Below are positions 8,646-17,966 of a DNA stretch of 64,000 bases, piece after piece. Below the pieces are notes generated by a model. That model was not told the origin of the DNA, did no database searches, and saw nothing but the letters and a program-made list of their open reading frames with translations. This stretch comes from Halorussus aquaticus (GTDB lineage Archaea > Halobacteriota > Halobacteria > Halobacteriales > Haladaptataceae): the NCBI RefSeq assembly GCF_024218795.1, contig NZ_CP100400.1, positions 3,224,001 to 3,288,000 of the forward strand, given 5' to 3'. Both the position numbers and the translations under genes were made by a program. How positions within the stretch are numbered: the stretch's first letter is position 1; the number at the start of each line of letters is the position of its first letter.

Positions 8646-9607
8646 CGCTCGCCCTCCGAGCGCGGTCCGCCTTCCGAGCGCAACGCCGCGACAGTGTCCC
8701 GGACCGACTCGCTAGCGCGGGCCGCGAACCGCGCTTTCGCCTGCCCAGTGCGCTGGCGCTGGAGGTGCAGCGCCTTCAGGTACGACACCGCGTTGACCAG
8801 TTTGTAACAGTCGGTCCGCCGGTCGGAGTCGGTCGGGAGCGGCCTGACCGACCCGTACCCCTCTCGAAACGCCGCGAACACGTCGCTCGTCTCGGGACCG
8901 TCGGACCCGCCGAGCAGGGGCATCGCGGTCCGCCAGAAGTCGTACTCGGCTGGCGCGACCAGCGCGTGTTCCCAGTCCACGACGCAGGTCGGTTCGCCGT
9001 CGGCGACCGCGACGTGGGCCGGGAGGTAGTTGCCGTGCGCCAGCACGGGGTCGTCGTCGCCCGACAGCAGGTCGGGGCGGTCTGCGAGGAGCGACCGCGC
9101 CTCGTCGGCCACCTCGGCGTATCCGAACGCCGCGAGGTACTCGCGCAGGTCGGCCAGTTGGTCGCGGACGGTCTCGGCCCACGAATCGCGGGCGTCTACC
9201 GCGAGGCGTCCGTCCTCGGCCTGCGGGAAGCCGGTCGCCTCGAACGCGCCCTCGGTCTCGGCGTGGAGCGTCGCCAGCCCGGTTCCGAGGATTCGAGCGC
9301 GCTGGGCGTCCGCTGGCGGGTCCTCGTCCGGCAGTCCCTCGCGCCACTCTGCGAGGAACCAGTCGTCGCCCGCCGCGAGGATTCGGGGGACTGGAACCCC
9401 CGTCTCGCGGCCGACGTACTCCATCACCCGGGCCTCGGTTGCGGGGTCGGCGCGCGGCCCACGAGCCACCTTGCAGACCGCGCGTGTGCCATCGACCGCG
9501 ACCTCGTAGACTGCGTGCGGCGGGACGGCGTGGAGTTTCTCGCGTATCTCGAAATCGTTCGTCAGCGTTGCGAGTGCGTCGCGTACGTCGTCAGAGTCGT
9601 CTGTCAT
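8642..9607 (-). CDS. APH-fold paralogue with altered catalytic loop
   Basis: A 321-residue protein similar throughout to the next gene (DFEIREKLHAVPPHAVYEV against DFEVREELLTTDRHAVYEI). The lysine strand is kept (TRAVCKVARG), and so is VVDWEHALVAPAEYD. The catalytic loop reads LAHGNYLPAHVAV, so the Asp of HGD is Asn and the Asn of the loop is His. This predicts loss or change of phosphotransfer. The ATG at 9607 gives a start matching the paralogue; an earlier in-frame ATG exists but adds non-homologous residues. It is likely a tandem duplicate. Confidence 0.85.
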   Translation of the reverse strand: MTDDSDDVRDALATLTNDFEIREKLHAVPPHAVYEVAVDGTRAVCKVARGPRADPATEARVMEYVGRETGVPVPRILAAGDDWFLAEWREGLPDEDPPADAQRARILGTGLATLHAETEGAFEATGFPQAEDGRLAVDARDSWAETVRDQLADLREYLAAFGYAEVADEARSLLADRPDLLSGDDDPVLAHGNYLPAHVAVADGEPTCVVDWEHALVAPAEYDFWRTAMPLLGGSDGPETSDVFAAFREGYGSVRPLPTDSDRRTDCYKLVNAVSYLKALHLQRQRTGQAKARFAARASESVRDTVAALRSEGGPRSEGER

Positions 9608-9871
9608 AGGTTGCGCCGCGTGACGTGCGGCGACCGGTCGCATCGCAGGAACAGTCCCGCGGCTACGACCGGAGAGAAGACGACTCCAACTCTTCGGCGA
9701 TGTGACTTGAAAGTTCCGACGTTCGGAACACAAGATTCGACGCAGGCGAACGGGGGAGGCTCCCCGGGGTCGGCAATAGCTAGCTTCGCACTCCCTTTCG
9801 AGACGGGTCCCCGGAAGGACGTCAGAAGCGAATCAGACCAGTTTAGTACCCCGGCGGAGACACTCCCAGTC

Positions 9872-10462
9872 GTGCCGCGGTTCGACTACCCCTGCCCCGA
9901 CTGTCGGACGACGAGCAACCTCCACGGCCCGGACTGCGAGTTCGAGGGCGCGTCGTGGTCCGACATCGAGAAAGCGTACACCGACATCGTGGCGGTCCTC
10001 TCGGGCGGTCCGCTTCCCGACGATGCGCTCCCCGAGGCGGTCCACGGCCGCTGGAGTCCCATCCACAAGGCCGCGCTGGACCGCCTGCGCCACGAACAGC
10101 GCGTGGTGGGGACCGAAGGCGGACAACTCGAACTGCTGACCGCCGCCGAGTACAAGGAACACGTCACCGACCCGAACGTCGAACCCATCAAGACCGTCGC
10201 CGAGAAGGGGTCGGTGCCGGGTGCCCACGACAACGCCGTCTTCGCCATGATAGCGTGGTACGAGATGGTCGGTCTCTCGTGGGAGGAGACCCGCGACCGC
10301 GTCGTGGACTGGCTCCGCAACACCGGGACGTGGACCCGCGGCGGGTTCGAGGAGGCCTCGCCCCAGGAACTCGTCAACAAGAAGCGCCACGTCTACGAGT
10401 CGGGCTACGGGTGGAAGGAGAAGGCCGAGGCCGCGAAGGCGGTCATCGACCGGAGTCTCTAG
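9872..10462 (+). CDS. Conserved haloarchaeal protein with N-terminal zinc knuckle
   Basis: A 196-residue protein with a GTG start: MPRFDYPCPDCRTTSNLHGPDC gives a C-x2-C and a later Cys for a small zinc site. The middle is a winged-helix-like segment (HKAALDRLRHEQRVVG, ELLTAAEYKEHV). The C-terminal 75 residues (VPGAHDNAVFAMIAWYEM, LSWEETRDRVVDWL, KRHVYESGYGWKEK) resemble in pattern the C-terminal domain found in some archaeal/phage primases, but this likeness is weak. I know it as a conserved haloarchaeal family with no assigned function. Confidence 0.75.
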   Translation: MPRFDYPCPDCRTTSNLHGPDCEFEGASWSDIEKAYTDIVAVLSGGPLPDDALPEAVHGRWSPIHKAALDRLRHEQRVVGTEGGQLELLTAAEYKEHVTDPNVEPIKTVAEKGSVPGAHDNAVFAMIAWYEMVGLSWEETRDRVVDWLRNTGTWTRGGFEEASPQELVNKKRHVYESGYGWKEKAEAAKAVIDRSL

Positions 10463-10503
10463 ACGATTTCTGCGACGCTCTCGGCCGACGAGGCCGACGG
10501 CGA

Positions 10504-11328
10504 TTAGCTCGCTAGCTCGGCGTCCCGGAATCGAAGGTAGCCGAGCGCGACGGGAGCGACGAGCCAACCGAGCAGTATCGGGAGCATGAACCCCGCACGA
10601 AGGAAGAACGGCGTTGTTTCCCCGCCGGAGAGGACGCCGTTGGCCGCGGACGCGTACGCCGTCGTCGGGCTGAGGCGGAACGCGAAGTCGTACAGTTCCG
10701 GCCGCGCTCCGAGACCGAGAAGCGACTCCACGAGGTACGCCGCTGCGGCCCGGGGCCGCAGGACGAGCGGCAGTATCCACCCGAGGACGAGCGTCAGGTA
10801 CGCCCCGAGCGCGCAGGCCAGCGCCCGCGTCCGAGTCCCGGCGAGCGCCGAGATGCCGACGCCGATAGCCGTCCACGTCGCGGCGAAGTACAGCGTCAGC
10901 GCCAGTATTGCGAGATACGTGACGACCGGGAGTCCGCCGAACTGGACGACGAAGAGGAGACCGCCGACTCCGAAGGCGGCGACGACGCCGAGCGACGCGA
11001 CGACCGTTCGACCGACGAGTTTCCCCGCGACCGCCGCGAATCGAGTGTTGGGGAGACCGAGGAGGTACGTCACGCTCCCCGAATCCACCTCGTCGGCCAC
11101 GGCGTCGTAACTCGCAACGAGCAACGCGAGTGGGAGCAAGAGCGACCCGAGGGTCACGACGCTCGTCAGCGCCCTCTCGACCGGGGCGAGGTCCGTCCGA
11201 GACGCTCCACCCGACTGCGTGAGGACGGGGACGGCGACGACGAGGGTCACGACCGCCGCGAGTGCCCACGGCGTCTTCGACCGCCCGAGGTCCAGCACCT
11301 CTTTGCGAGCGATTGCGACGAGACTCAC
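10504..11328 (-). CDS. ABC-2 type permease
   Basis: A 274-residue integral membrane protein with six predicted helices: a start like MSLVAIARKEVLDLGRSK, an early hydrophobic segment (WALAAVVTLVVAVPVL), and the DSGSVTYLLGLPNTRF segment that is common in ABC-2 exporters. It overlaps the ATPase gene by 4 nt and is translated with it. The pair is an exporter of unknown substrate. Confidence 0.88.
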   Translation of the reverse strand: MSLVAIARKEVLDLGRSKTPWALAAVVTLVVAVPVLTQSGGASRTDLAPVERALTSVVTLGSLLLPLALLVASYDAVADEVDSGSVTYLLGLPNTRFAAVAGKLVGRTVVASLGVVAAFGVGGLLFVVQFGGLPVVTYLAILALTLYFAATWTAIGVGISALAGTRTRALACALGAYLTLVLGWILPLVLRPRAAAAYLVESLLGLGARPELYDFAFRLSPTTAYASAANGVLSGGETTPFFLRAGFMLPILLGWLVAPVALGYLRFRDAELAS

Positions 11329-12293
11329 GTTCGGACCTCCTCGCCCGCCATCGCGGCATCTGCTGTCGTCGTAGTCGCGCCGTCGGCCGCCTCGTCGGCG
11401 GTGTACGCCTCGAACGTCTCCTCGATGGACGCCGGTTCCGAGACGAGGTCGGTCACCGTCGTCCGGTCGTGCAGGTGGGCGACCACGGACGCCTTCACGC
11501 TCGGGTTCGCGCAGGTCACTCGCAGCGTCGATTCGTCGCGCTCGACGTTCTCAACCCCGTCCACGTCGGCGAGTCCGAACTCCCCGTCGGGTATCGTCCG
11601 GACGGTGACTTCGACGCGACAAGCGGTGAACACCGACTCGCGAAGGCTCTCGACGGTGTCCTGCACGACGAGTCGCCCGTCGTCGAGGATACCGGCGCGG
11701 TCACAGACCGAGTCGACCTCGGCGAGGACGTGACTGGAGAAGAAGACCGCGGTCCCGTCGTCGGCCTCCTCGCGGAGTATCGCGCGCATCTCGCGCATCC
11801 CGTTCGGGTCGAGTCCCGACGACGGCTCGTCCAGAATCAGGAGGTCCGGGTCGCCGACCAGCGCCATCCCGAGTCCGAGCCGCTGTGCCATCCCCGTGGA
11901 GTACGCTCCCGCCGGACGGTCGGCGTCGGTCGGGTCGAGTCCGACGCGGTCGAGAATCGTGTCTACGTCGGTGTCGGCGTCCTTGCACGCCTTCGTGAAC
12001 GCCACGTGTTCCCGACCGGTCAACCGGTCGTAGGGCGTCGCGTCCTCCGGCAGGATACCGATTCGGCGACGGAGTTCGGGGAACGCCTCGCGGGGGTCTC
12101 GTCCGAACAGGCGCACCTCGCCGCTGGTCGGGTGCAGGAAGTCCAACAGGAGGTTTATCGTCGTTGACTTGCCCGCACCGTTCGGCCCGAGGAAGCCGTA
12201 GATTTCTCCTCGCTCGACCGTCAGGTCGAGGTCCTCGACCGCTACCAACTCGCCGTATCGCTTCGTCAGTCCGCTCGTCTCGATTGCCGTCAT
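11325..12293 (-). CDS. ABC exporter ATP-binding protein
   Basis: A 322-residue ATPase of the CcmA/NatA type. Walker A is FLGPNGAGKSTT (about residue 34), the signature is STGMAQRLGLG, Walker B is LLILDEPSSGLDP, and the H-loop is FFSSHVL. The C-terminal 90 residues form a domain seen in exporters of this type. It is upstream of and overlaps the ABC-2 permease. The transcript starts on the minus strand in the AT-richer region near 12315-12330. Confidence 0.92.
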   Translation of the reverse strand: MTAIETSGLTKRYGELVAVEDLDLTVERGEIYGFLGPNGAGKSTTINLLLDFLHPTSGEVRLFGRDPREAFPELRRRIGILPEDATPYDRLTGREHVAFTKACKDADTDVDTILDRVGLDPTDADRPAGAYSTGMAQRLGLGMALVGDPDLLILDEPSSGLDPNGMREMRAILREEADDGTAVFFSSHVLAEVDSVCDRAGILDDGRLVVQDTVESLRESVFTACRVEVTVRTIPDGEFGLADVDGVENVERDESTLRVTCANPSVKASVVAHLHDRTTVTDLVSEPASIEETFEAYTADEAADGATTTTADAAMAGEEVRT

Positions 12294-12539
12294 CGGACGA
12301 CTGTCGCCCCGATTCCGTATTAAACGCTGAACATAGTTTTCGCCTTCGTCAGGCCCTGTACGGCCGTAAACCTACGTTTCGGAATATCGTGATACGGGCG
12401 TACAGTCACCGCTCTTCCGCTCTCGTTTTTCGCTCTCCGGTCCGTCACGCGGCGACGCCGGTCGGAGAGTCGTCCGCGAGGAGACGCGCCGGAAGTGTCT
12501 GTCGTGGAATATAACTACGACCGTTCGATAGACGACAGC

Positions 12540-13286
12540 ATGTCCTCCGAGACCGCCGCTCTCCTCACGAAGACCCAGCGCCAGCGCATCCGCAACCGAT
12601 TCGCGGAACTCGACTCCGGCAAGCGGAGGCGCGACCAGCAACGAATCCGCGAGCGCATCGCGGCGGGGACGAAGGATTTCGGTCTGTTGGTCGACTACCC
12701 CGACGACCAACTCCGGACGGCCTTCGACGACTACGGCGACGACGAGTTACTCGACGTACTGGCAGACGGTCGCGTAGTCTTGGAGCGCGTCCGAGAGAGT
12801 CGCGGTCTCGACCGAGAGCGAGTGGTCGAGCGCGCTCGCGAGCGAACGCGGGCGGCGACCGACGACGATGCCGACACGGAGACGCTCGGCCGCTTGCACT
12901 TCGAAACCGCGTCGGAGGTCCGTCGCCGAGTTGAAGCCGACGTACGCGAGCGACAGCGGCCGAGTCCGTGGCGAAGACGGAGCGACCGTCTCCTCCGGAC
13001 CGCCGTCTGGTTTCTTCTCCCGGTACTGCTGTTGTGGGTAGCCGACCAAGTCGCGAAGACGACGTTTCTGGCCGACTACAAGCCGGTGTGGGCCGTGTTG
13101 TTCGCCGTTTCCGTGGTCGCGACGACCGGAGCAGTCGCGATAAAATCGGCCCAGTTCCTCAAACACAGCGTCGTCTCTCCCCTTCGGACGCTCGTCACGG
13201 ACCCCGAGACGGCCCTCTCGACGCTCTACGACCGAATCGTCGCGACTCCTGGCCGACGGCTCCGCCGAGCGTGGGACGACCTCTAA
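12540..13286 (+). CDS. Haloarchaeal membrane protein with charged N-terminal domain
   Basis: A 248-residue protein. Residues 1-140 are a charged, helix-forming region rich in Arg and Glu (KTQRQRIRNRFAELDSGKRR). Two membrane helices follow (RTAVWFLLPVLLLWVADQV and PVWAVLFAVSVVATTGAVAI), then a short basic tail. The ATG at 12540 is preferred; an in-frame ATG 15 codons upstream also exists. The family is not recognised. Confidence 0.65.
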   Translation: MSSETAALLTKTQRQRIRNRFAELDSGKRRRDQQRIRERIAAGTKDFGLLVDYPDDQLRTAFDDYGDDELLDVLADGRVVLERVRESRGLDRERVVERARERTRAATDDDADTETLGRLHFETASEVRRRVEADVRERQRPSPWRRRSDRLLRTAVWFLLPVLLLWVADQVAKTTFLADYKPVWAVLFAVSVVATTGAVAIKSAQFLKHSVVSPLRTLVTDPETALSTLYDRIVATPGRRLRRAWDDL

Positions 13287-13330
13287 ACGGATGCTGCGGA
13301 AGTGTGAAACTACGAGAGAAAACCGTCGGA

Positions 13331-14074
13331 TTAGTCGCTCTGGATGCGGGGCGCGAGCATGAAGGTGACGTTGCCCTGCCCTTCAGCGATGTCGAAGTGG
13401 AGTTTGACGGGGAACTCCTCGCCGAGTTCGATGGTGACCTCGGCGTCCTTCGGGATGGCCTTGTTCATGTCCTTGAGGTAGTCGAGGCTGAACAGCGACC
13501 GGGCGGGACCGGCCTGCAGGTCCACGAGGTCGTCGCGGTCGAGTTCGAGGCGCACGTCGTCGGTGTCGCCCTCGGCCTCCACGACGAACGTCTCGGCGTC
13601 GGCGTCCACCGCCAGCGCGATGTGGTCGCTGACCATGTCCGCGGCCGTGACCGAGCGGTCGATGTCCGCACCCTCGACGACGATATCGGCCGGGAGGTCG
13701 AGGTCCGGGATGTCGGGTTCCTGCCGGATGGAGTCGGGGTCGATGAGCGCGAGGGTGTACTCCAGTCCGTCGATCTGGATGTGGAGTTTGCGTGTCTCCT
13801 CGTCGAGTTCGAGGTGAATCGGCTGGTCGCCGCTGGCCATCCCGGCGATGTCTTCGAGTCGGTCGAGATTCACGCCGATGATACCGCCGTCGGCCTCGTA
13901 GGATTCGAAAGCGGAGGCGTCGAGTTCGAGGTCCACCATCCCCACGTTCGCGGGGTCTACTGCACGAATAGCGAGACCGTCCTCTTCGAGGTGGATCTTA
14001 CACTCGTCCACCAGCACGCCCACGGAGTCGATAGTGTCCTTGAGCGTGTCGGCGCTCACGATAGCCTTAAACAT
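13331..14074 (-). CDS. pcn: DNA polymerase sliding clamp (PCNA)
   Basis: A 247-residue clamp, the usual length. It begins [19 protein letters not shown], contains [18 protein letters not shown], and the inter-domain region has [13 protein letters not shown], all standard for archaeal PCNA. The trimeric ring tethers polymerases, FEN1, ligase and RFC to DNA. It is a single-gene transcript: a TATA box lies about 28 nt upstream of the ATG. RFC small subunit and Orc1 also lie in this window but far away. Confidence 0.97.
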   Translation of the reverse strand: MFKAIVSADTLKDTIDSVGVLVDECKIHLEEDGLAIRAVDPANVGMVDLELDASAFESYEADGGIIGVNLDRLEDIAGMASGDQPIHLELDEETRKLHIQIDGLEYTLALIDPDSIRQEPDIPDLDLPADIVVEGADIDRSVTAADMVSDHIALAVDADAETFVVEAEGDTDDVRLELDRDDLVDLQAGPARSLFSLDYLKDMNKAIPKDAEVTIELGEEFPVKLHFDIAEGQGNVTFMLAPRIQSD

Positions 14075-14098
14075 CTTGGAGAGTGGTACGAACCCCCG

Positions 14099-14108
14099 CC
14101 ATAAAAAG
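14099..14108 (-). promoter_or_regulatory. TATA box of pcn
   Basis: Read on the minus strand, CTTTTTATGG is centred about 28 nt upstream of the pcn start at 14074. This spacing predicts a leaderless mRNA. Confidence 0.6.
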
Positions 14109-14232
14109 TCCCCCCTTCGGGCGCGTGCGCGTGTGAACGCCGAGCGCGGACGCGGCGGTCCGACGGCATCGACGCGCAAGGGATACGACCCGAGGGGGAC
14201 CGGCGTTCGGCGCTGGCGGCCGCCGCCGACGC

Positions 14233-15345
14233 TTATCGACTCGCCACCTGTCTCGCCCACGCGTCGCGCCACTCGTCCACGTGTTCGGCCAGCACGTCGT
14301 AACTGAACTGGACCGGTTCGTCGGGGACGTGAGCGTACTGTCGGAACTCCTCGGGAAGCGACGCGTTCTCCACCGTGGGGATTCCGACGTTCTTCACCGC
14401 GGTTTTCCGCTGGACCTCGGGGTCTAACAGGAACTCCGCGAACGTCCGGACCAGTCCGTCGCGGTCCGTGGTCGCGAACTTCCCCACGCCGTCCACGTAG
14501 GCGTACCCTTGGTCGTTCGGGAAGCCTATCTGGTGGCGACGCATGTCGGCGTCGTTGTTGGCGGCGTACACTTGGTCGGTCGAGTACGAGACGACCATCG
14601 GGGCCTCGCCGTTCGAGTAGGCGGCGTACGCGTCGCTCCACGACCCTAGCACCCGAACGTCGTTGTCCATCAGTTTCTTCCAGTAGTCGAGGTAGGAGTC
14701 ACGGCCCTTCTGCTTGACAGTCCACAGCAGGAACAGCAGGCCGGTCGTCGTGTTCCGCGGGTTCGCCAGCAACAGCGAGTCCCGGTACGACTCGCCGGTC
14801 AGCGCGTCGAGCGTCGGCGGGGCCGAGACCTTCCGCTCGTCGTAGACGAGACAGACGTACGACGCGCCCGTCGGCAGGACCCGCCGCTCGGGGTCGAAGT
14901 GGTACTCCTCGGCGATGTTCTCGGCGTTCCGGACGCTCCCGGTGTCGAACGACCCGAAGAGCGGGTCGTCCAGCGCGCCGTTGGCCCGGACGAGGTCCTC
15001 CGGAGTGACGCCGACGTACGCGTCGGCCCCGAGGTCCACGCCCTCCTTGCGTCGCTGGACGAAACTCGTGAACTCGTTCTCGTTGACGACCCACTCCAGC
15101 GTCGCGTCGTGACGGCGCTCGAACTCCTTCTTCACCCACGCTCCGGCGCTCGTACTCGGCGCGTCCACGAACGACTTGTACGTCCCCACCCGGAGCGTGT
15201 CCGGCGAGGAGCGGAGCGCGCCGCCGAGGCAACCGCTCCCGGCGACGGCGGTGAGCGCGGCCGCAGTGCCCCCGAGGACGCCCCGACGACTCGTCCGCCC
15301 GCGTCGGTCGCTCGTCGGTGCGTCGGTGGGTCGTTGGTCGGTCAT
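14233..15345 (-). CDS. Thiamine ABC transporter substrate-binding lipoprotein
   Basis: A 370-residue protein of the ThiB/TbpA type: [63 protein letters not shown] and [11 protein letters not shown]. The N-terminus has a twin-arginine motif (TSRRGVLGG) and a lipobox (AVAGSGC), so it is probably exported folded by Tat and lipid-anchored. It overlaps the MTH1187-type gene by 4 nt. The permease and ATPase that normally follow are not in the window; pcn lies next instead. Confidence 0.9.
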   Translation of the reverse strand: MTDQRPTDAPTSDRRGRTSRRGVLGGTAAALTAVAGSGCLGGALRSSPDTLRVGTYKSFVDAPSTSAGAWVKKEFERRHDATLEWVVNENEFTSFVQRRKEGVDLGADAYVGVTPEDLVRANGALDDPLFGSFDTGSVRNAENIAEEYHFDPERRVLPTGASYVCLVYDERKVSAPPTLDALTGESYRDSLLLANPRNTTTGLLFLLWTVKQKGRDSYLDYWKKLMDNDVRVLGSWSDAYAAYSNGEAPMVVSYSTDQVYAANNDADMRRHQIGFPNDQGYAYVDGVGKFATTDRDGLVRTFAEFLLDPEVQRKTAVKNVGIPTVENASLPEEFRQYAHVPDEPVQFSYDVLAEHVDEWRDAWARQVASR

Positions 15346-15659
15346 CGGTCGCTCCGGGCGTCTCGTCCGAGGTGAGCTTCGACGCGTTCGATCTTCTCCG
15401 CGGCCGCGAGGTCCTCCTCGCGGAAGTGGTCTATCTTCAGGTTCGTCAGCGTCCGGGAGGCGTCTACGGCTTCGGTCGCCGCCTGCGCCGCGGCGAACAC
15501 CTCGCCGAGGTCGTCGGCCTCGATGGTCGTCTCCATCGGGTGGGTCTCGTAGCGCACGTCGAAGCGTTCGAGTGCGTCGATTGCCGCGGCGATTTCGGCG
15601 TCGAAGTCGGCGTCCGAGTCGTCCAACGGTGCGACAGTCAGCATCGCGGTCACGGTCAT
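15342..15659 (-). CDS. MTH1187/YkoF-type thiamine-binding protein
   Basis: A 105-residue single-domain protein: MTVTAMLTVAPLDD, ALERFDVRYETHPMETTIE and LTNLKIDHFRE match the DUF77/MTH1187 family, which binds thiamine or its precursors. It is the first gene of a two-gene operon with the substrate-binding lipoprotein, which supports a thiamine role. A TATA-like stretch and a 14-bp palindrome lie just upstream. Confidence 0.88.
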   Translation of the reverse strand: MTVTAMLTVAPLDDSDADFDAEIAAAIDALERFDVRYETHPMETTIEADDLGEVFAAAQAATEAVDASRTLTNLKIDHFREEDLAAAEKIERVEAHLGRDARSDR

Positions 15660-15687
15660 GGCAAGAGCTGGAGATTCGCGAGTAATA

Positions 15688-15701
15688 TAACCACGTGGTT
15701 A
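15688..15701. promoter_or_regulatory. 14-bp perfect palindrome upstream of the thiamine gene pair
   Basis: TAACCACGTGGTTA is a perfect inverted repeat. It overlaps the upstream edge of a TATA-like element (read on the minus strand) some 25-30 nt before the start at 15659, a position where a bound protein would block TFB/TBP. A thiamine-responsive regulator such as ThiR is a plausible ligand, but this is inference. Confidence 0.5.
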
Positions 15702-15811
15702 CTACCGGGTGGAACTGTTCGTCTCTCGACGTGTGGTCGGGAATCGGGTCCCATTCGCCATGCTTACGAGTTGTCGCCACGTAGGACCGCCAACGAACGA
15801 GTTACGCATCT

Positions 15812-16570
15812 ATGAGTCACAAAGACCACTACTACAACAAATCGAAGCAGGAGGGCTATCGCTCTCGGGCCGCGTACAAACTCCAGCAGATAGACCGCGA
15901 GGAGAACCTGCTCCACGAGGGCAAGACCGTGGTGGACCTCGGGGCGGCCCCCGGCGGGTGGCTTCAGGTCGCCGCCGAGGAGGTCGGCGAGGAGGGCACC
16001 GTCATCGGCGTGGACCTCCAGCGCATCGACCCCATCGACGGCGTCGAGACGGTCCGGGGCGACATGACCGAGGAGTCCACGAAGCAGGAGGTCCGGGACA
16101 TCGCGGGCGACTCGGTGGACGTCGTCCTCTCGGACATGGCCCCGAACATGACCGGCGAGTACAGCGTGGACCACGCCCGGTCGGTCCACCTCGCGCGGCA
16201 GGCGTTCGAGACGGCGCTGGACGTTCTCGACTCCGGGGGCGACTTCGCGGTCAAGGTGTTCGAAGGGCAGGACTTGGACGACTTCCGGTCGGACCTCGAA
16301 CCCGAGTTCCAGTACGTCCGGACGCTCCGGCCCGACGCCTCGCGGGACTCCTCCTCGGAGGTCTACCTCGTCGGCAAGGGTCGGATGACCGCGCCCGTCG
16401 AGGCGGGCGACGTGGTCGAGGTCGAAATCGTGGACGAGGGGTCGGAGGGCGACGGCGTGGCCAAAGTCGAGGAGTACACGCTGTTCGTCCCCGGGGCCGA
16501 GCAGGGCGAGACGGTCGAGGTGGCGGTCACCGAAGTCAAGCCCCGGTTCGGGTTCGCCGAACTGGTCTGA
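15812..16570 (+). CDS. rlmE: 23S rRNA 2'-O-methyltransferase RlmE with TRAM domain
   Basis: A 252-residue protein. Residues 1-190 are the FtsJ/RrmJ methyltransferase: YYNKSKQEGYRSRAAYKL, the SAM motif VDLGAAPGGWL, VLSDMAPNMTGEYSVDH, and FAVKVFEGQD give the K-D-K-E catalytic set. Residues about 195-252 are a TRAM RNA-binding domain (DVVEVEIVDEGSEGDGVAKV, FVPGAEQGETVEV). The Met/TRAM fusion is normal for haloarchaeal RlmE. It methylates the 23S rRNA A-loop uridine (E. coli U2552). Confidence 0.95.
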   Translation: MSHKDHYYNKSKQEGYRSRAAYKLQQIDREENLLHEGKTVVDLGAAPGGWLQVAAEEVGEEGTVIGVDLQRIDPIDGVETVRGDMTEESTKQEVRDIAGDSVDVVLSDMAPNMTGEYSVDHARSVHLARQAFETALDVLDSGGDFAVKVFEGQDLDDFRSDLEPEFQYVRTLRPDASRDSSSEVYLVGKGRMTAPVEAGDVVEVEIVDEGSEGDGVAKVEEYTLFVPGAEQGETVEVAVTEVKPRFGFAELV

Positions 16571-16598
16571 GTTCCGTCGTCGGGCGGTCGAGTTTCTC

Positions 16599-16808
16599 CT
16601 ACCGCGAAATCCAGCAGTACGTCTGAATCCCGCCGAACAGGAGCGCCAGTACGCCGTTCTCTATCAACAGGAACAAGTGCGCTTGTGCGGGATTCAACTC
16701 CCGAACGACCAACAGCAGGACCGCGAACACCGTCGCGAGGACGAGATTGTACTTCGCCAGCGCAGACCAACAGGACTGGTCGAGTTCGATGAGACCGTCG
16801 CTTCCCAT
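16599..16808 (-). CDS. Small two-helix membrane protein
   Basis: A 69-residue protein with a polar N-terminus (GSDGLIELDQSCWSALAKY) and two hydrophobic segments (NLVLATVFAVLLLVV and LIENGVLALLFGGIQTYCW). No family recognised. It converges with rlmE (28 nt between stops). Confidence 0.6.
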   Translation of the reverse strand: MGSDGLIELDQSCWSALAKYNLVLATVFAVLLLVVRELNPAQAHLFLLIENGVLALLFGGIQTYCWISR

Positions 16809-16838
16809 GCGAGCGCATCGACGCGCGAGCGGAAAAGC

Positions 16839-17045
16839 CTACAGTCGCGCTCCGACCCCTGCCCACCGCACTAGCCCTCTGAAGAAGATGACCACGCCGA
16901 CCAGAAACGCGGTCAGCGCCGCCAGCATCGACGTCGATTCGAGCGCCGCACCGCCGAGGAAGGGACCCCGAACGAGCATCCACCCGCCGAACAGGGCCAC
17001 GGCGAGACCGAAGACGGCAGTCAACCCACCGAGTAATTTTCGCAT
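16839..17045 (-). CDS. Small two-helix membrane protein
   Basis: About 68 residues from the ATG at 17045 (a GTG five codons upstream is in frame). MRKLLGGLTAVFGLAVALFG and a second helix (LAALTAFLVGVVIFFRGLV) make two membrane spans. It lies 30 nt upstream of the other small membrane protein on the same strand and may be cotranscribed. Function unknown. Confidence 0.6.
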   Translation of the reverse strand: MRKLLGGLTAVFGLAVALFGGWMLVRGPFLGGAALESTSMLAALTAFLVGVVIFFRGLVRWAGVGARL

Positions 17046-17110
17046 GTCCGTCTGGCTCACTCTACGCCACGAAAGAAACGTTTACGGCCGAAAACCGATG
17101 TCGAGAATGG

Positions 17111-17875
17111 TCAGCTACCGGTCTGGTTGCGCGCCTCGTCGAGCCACGCTGGCTCGGTGACGGTGGTCTCGCCCACGTCCGAAATCGTCATCGAGTAGGT
17201 CGTCCGGAACTCCCGGCCGTTGCGCGAACTCGTCGCCTCGACGGTCACCGAGTGGACGACGCCGCGTTCGTCCACGAGGAGGGTCGCGTTGAACTCGCTG
17301 ACGTTCGCTCGGTCGGTCGCGGTGGCGTTGCTCCCGTCCGCCTGCAACACGAGGAGCGTCGTCCCGTTGGCCGTCCGGACGCCGGTCGGCGTGAAGTTCG
17401 CCATCCCGGCGAACTGGTCGAGGTATCCCGACCCGGAGTACGACGGAACGAGTCGCATCGCTTCTTGGCTACGGTTGGTGGCCTGATACGCGGCCTCGCT
17501 GTTGTCGCCGGTCGCGATGCGCGTGTAGCGTTTCTCCGGCGTCAGATACACGGACATCTGCCGACCCGACGCGGAGCCGTTCACGAGGACGTTCTCGCGC
17601 TCGGAACCGACCGCGGCGTCCAGCACGACCGACCGATTACCGGCCGAGGAGTTCACGGTCGAATCGATGCCGAGCGTGAGACTCCTGTTTTCGAGGGCCG
17701 ACTCGTGGGCGTTCGCGAGCGCCGTGACGTTCGTTCCGTTCTCCGAGACGCCCGCGGGGTACGAGACGTCGCCGAGAGTCTGTTCGCCCGCGCCGCCGCC
17801 CGAGAGCGCACCGGAGCAACCGGCGAGGGCGACGAGGCAACCGAGTACGAGTAACTGGAGGGCTTTGCGTCGCAT
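17111..17875 (-). CDS. Secreted lipoprotein, haloarchaeal (DUF7537-like)
   Basis: A 254-residue protein from MRRKALQLLVLGCLVALAG with lipobox LAGC at its signal end. The mature part is rich in Asn-X-Ser/Thr sequons, typical of glycosylated haloarchaeal surface proteins. Patterns such as YLTPEKRYTRIATG and EFNATLLVDERGVVHSV resemble LolA-like sensor lipoproteins of the DUF7537 type, as I recall them. The start at the second ATG (17875) places the signal correctly. Confidence 0.72.
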   Translation of the reverse strand: MRRKALQLLVLGCLVALAGCSGALSGGGAGEQTLGDVSYPAGVSENGTNVTALANAHESALENRSLTLGIDSTVNSSAGNRSVVLDAAVGSERENVLVNGSASGRQMSVYLTPEKRYTRIATGDNSEAAYQATNRSQEAMRLVPSYSGSGYLDQFAGMANFTPTGVRTANGTTLLVLQADGSNATATDRANVSEFNATLLVDERGVVHSVTVEATSSRNGREFRTTYSMTISDVGETTVTEPAWLDEARNQTGS

Positions 17876-17966
17876 GTGACTCGTCGGTATCATGGCGGCA
17901 GGAAAGAACTGTCGGTGTCAGCCGGAAACCCGGCGCTGTACTCTGATTTCCGACAGGAAGGTCGGT

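Noticed and set aside
15660..15811. TPP riboswitch ahead of the thiamine genes
   Set aside because: The promoter predicts a leaderless mRNA, and no THI-element sequence (CUGAGA) lies before the start.
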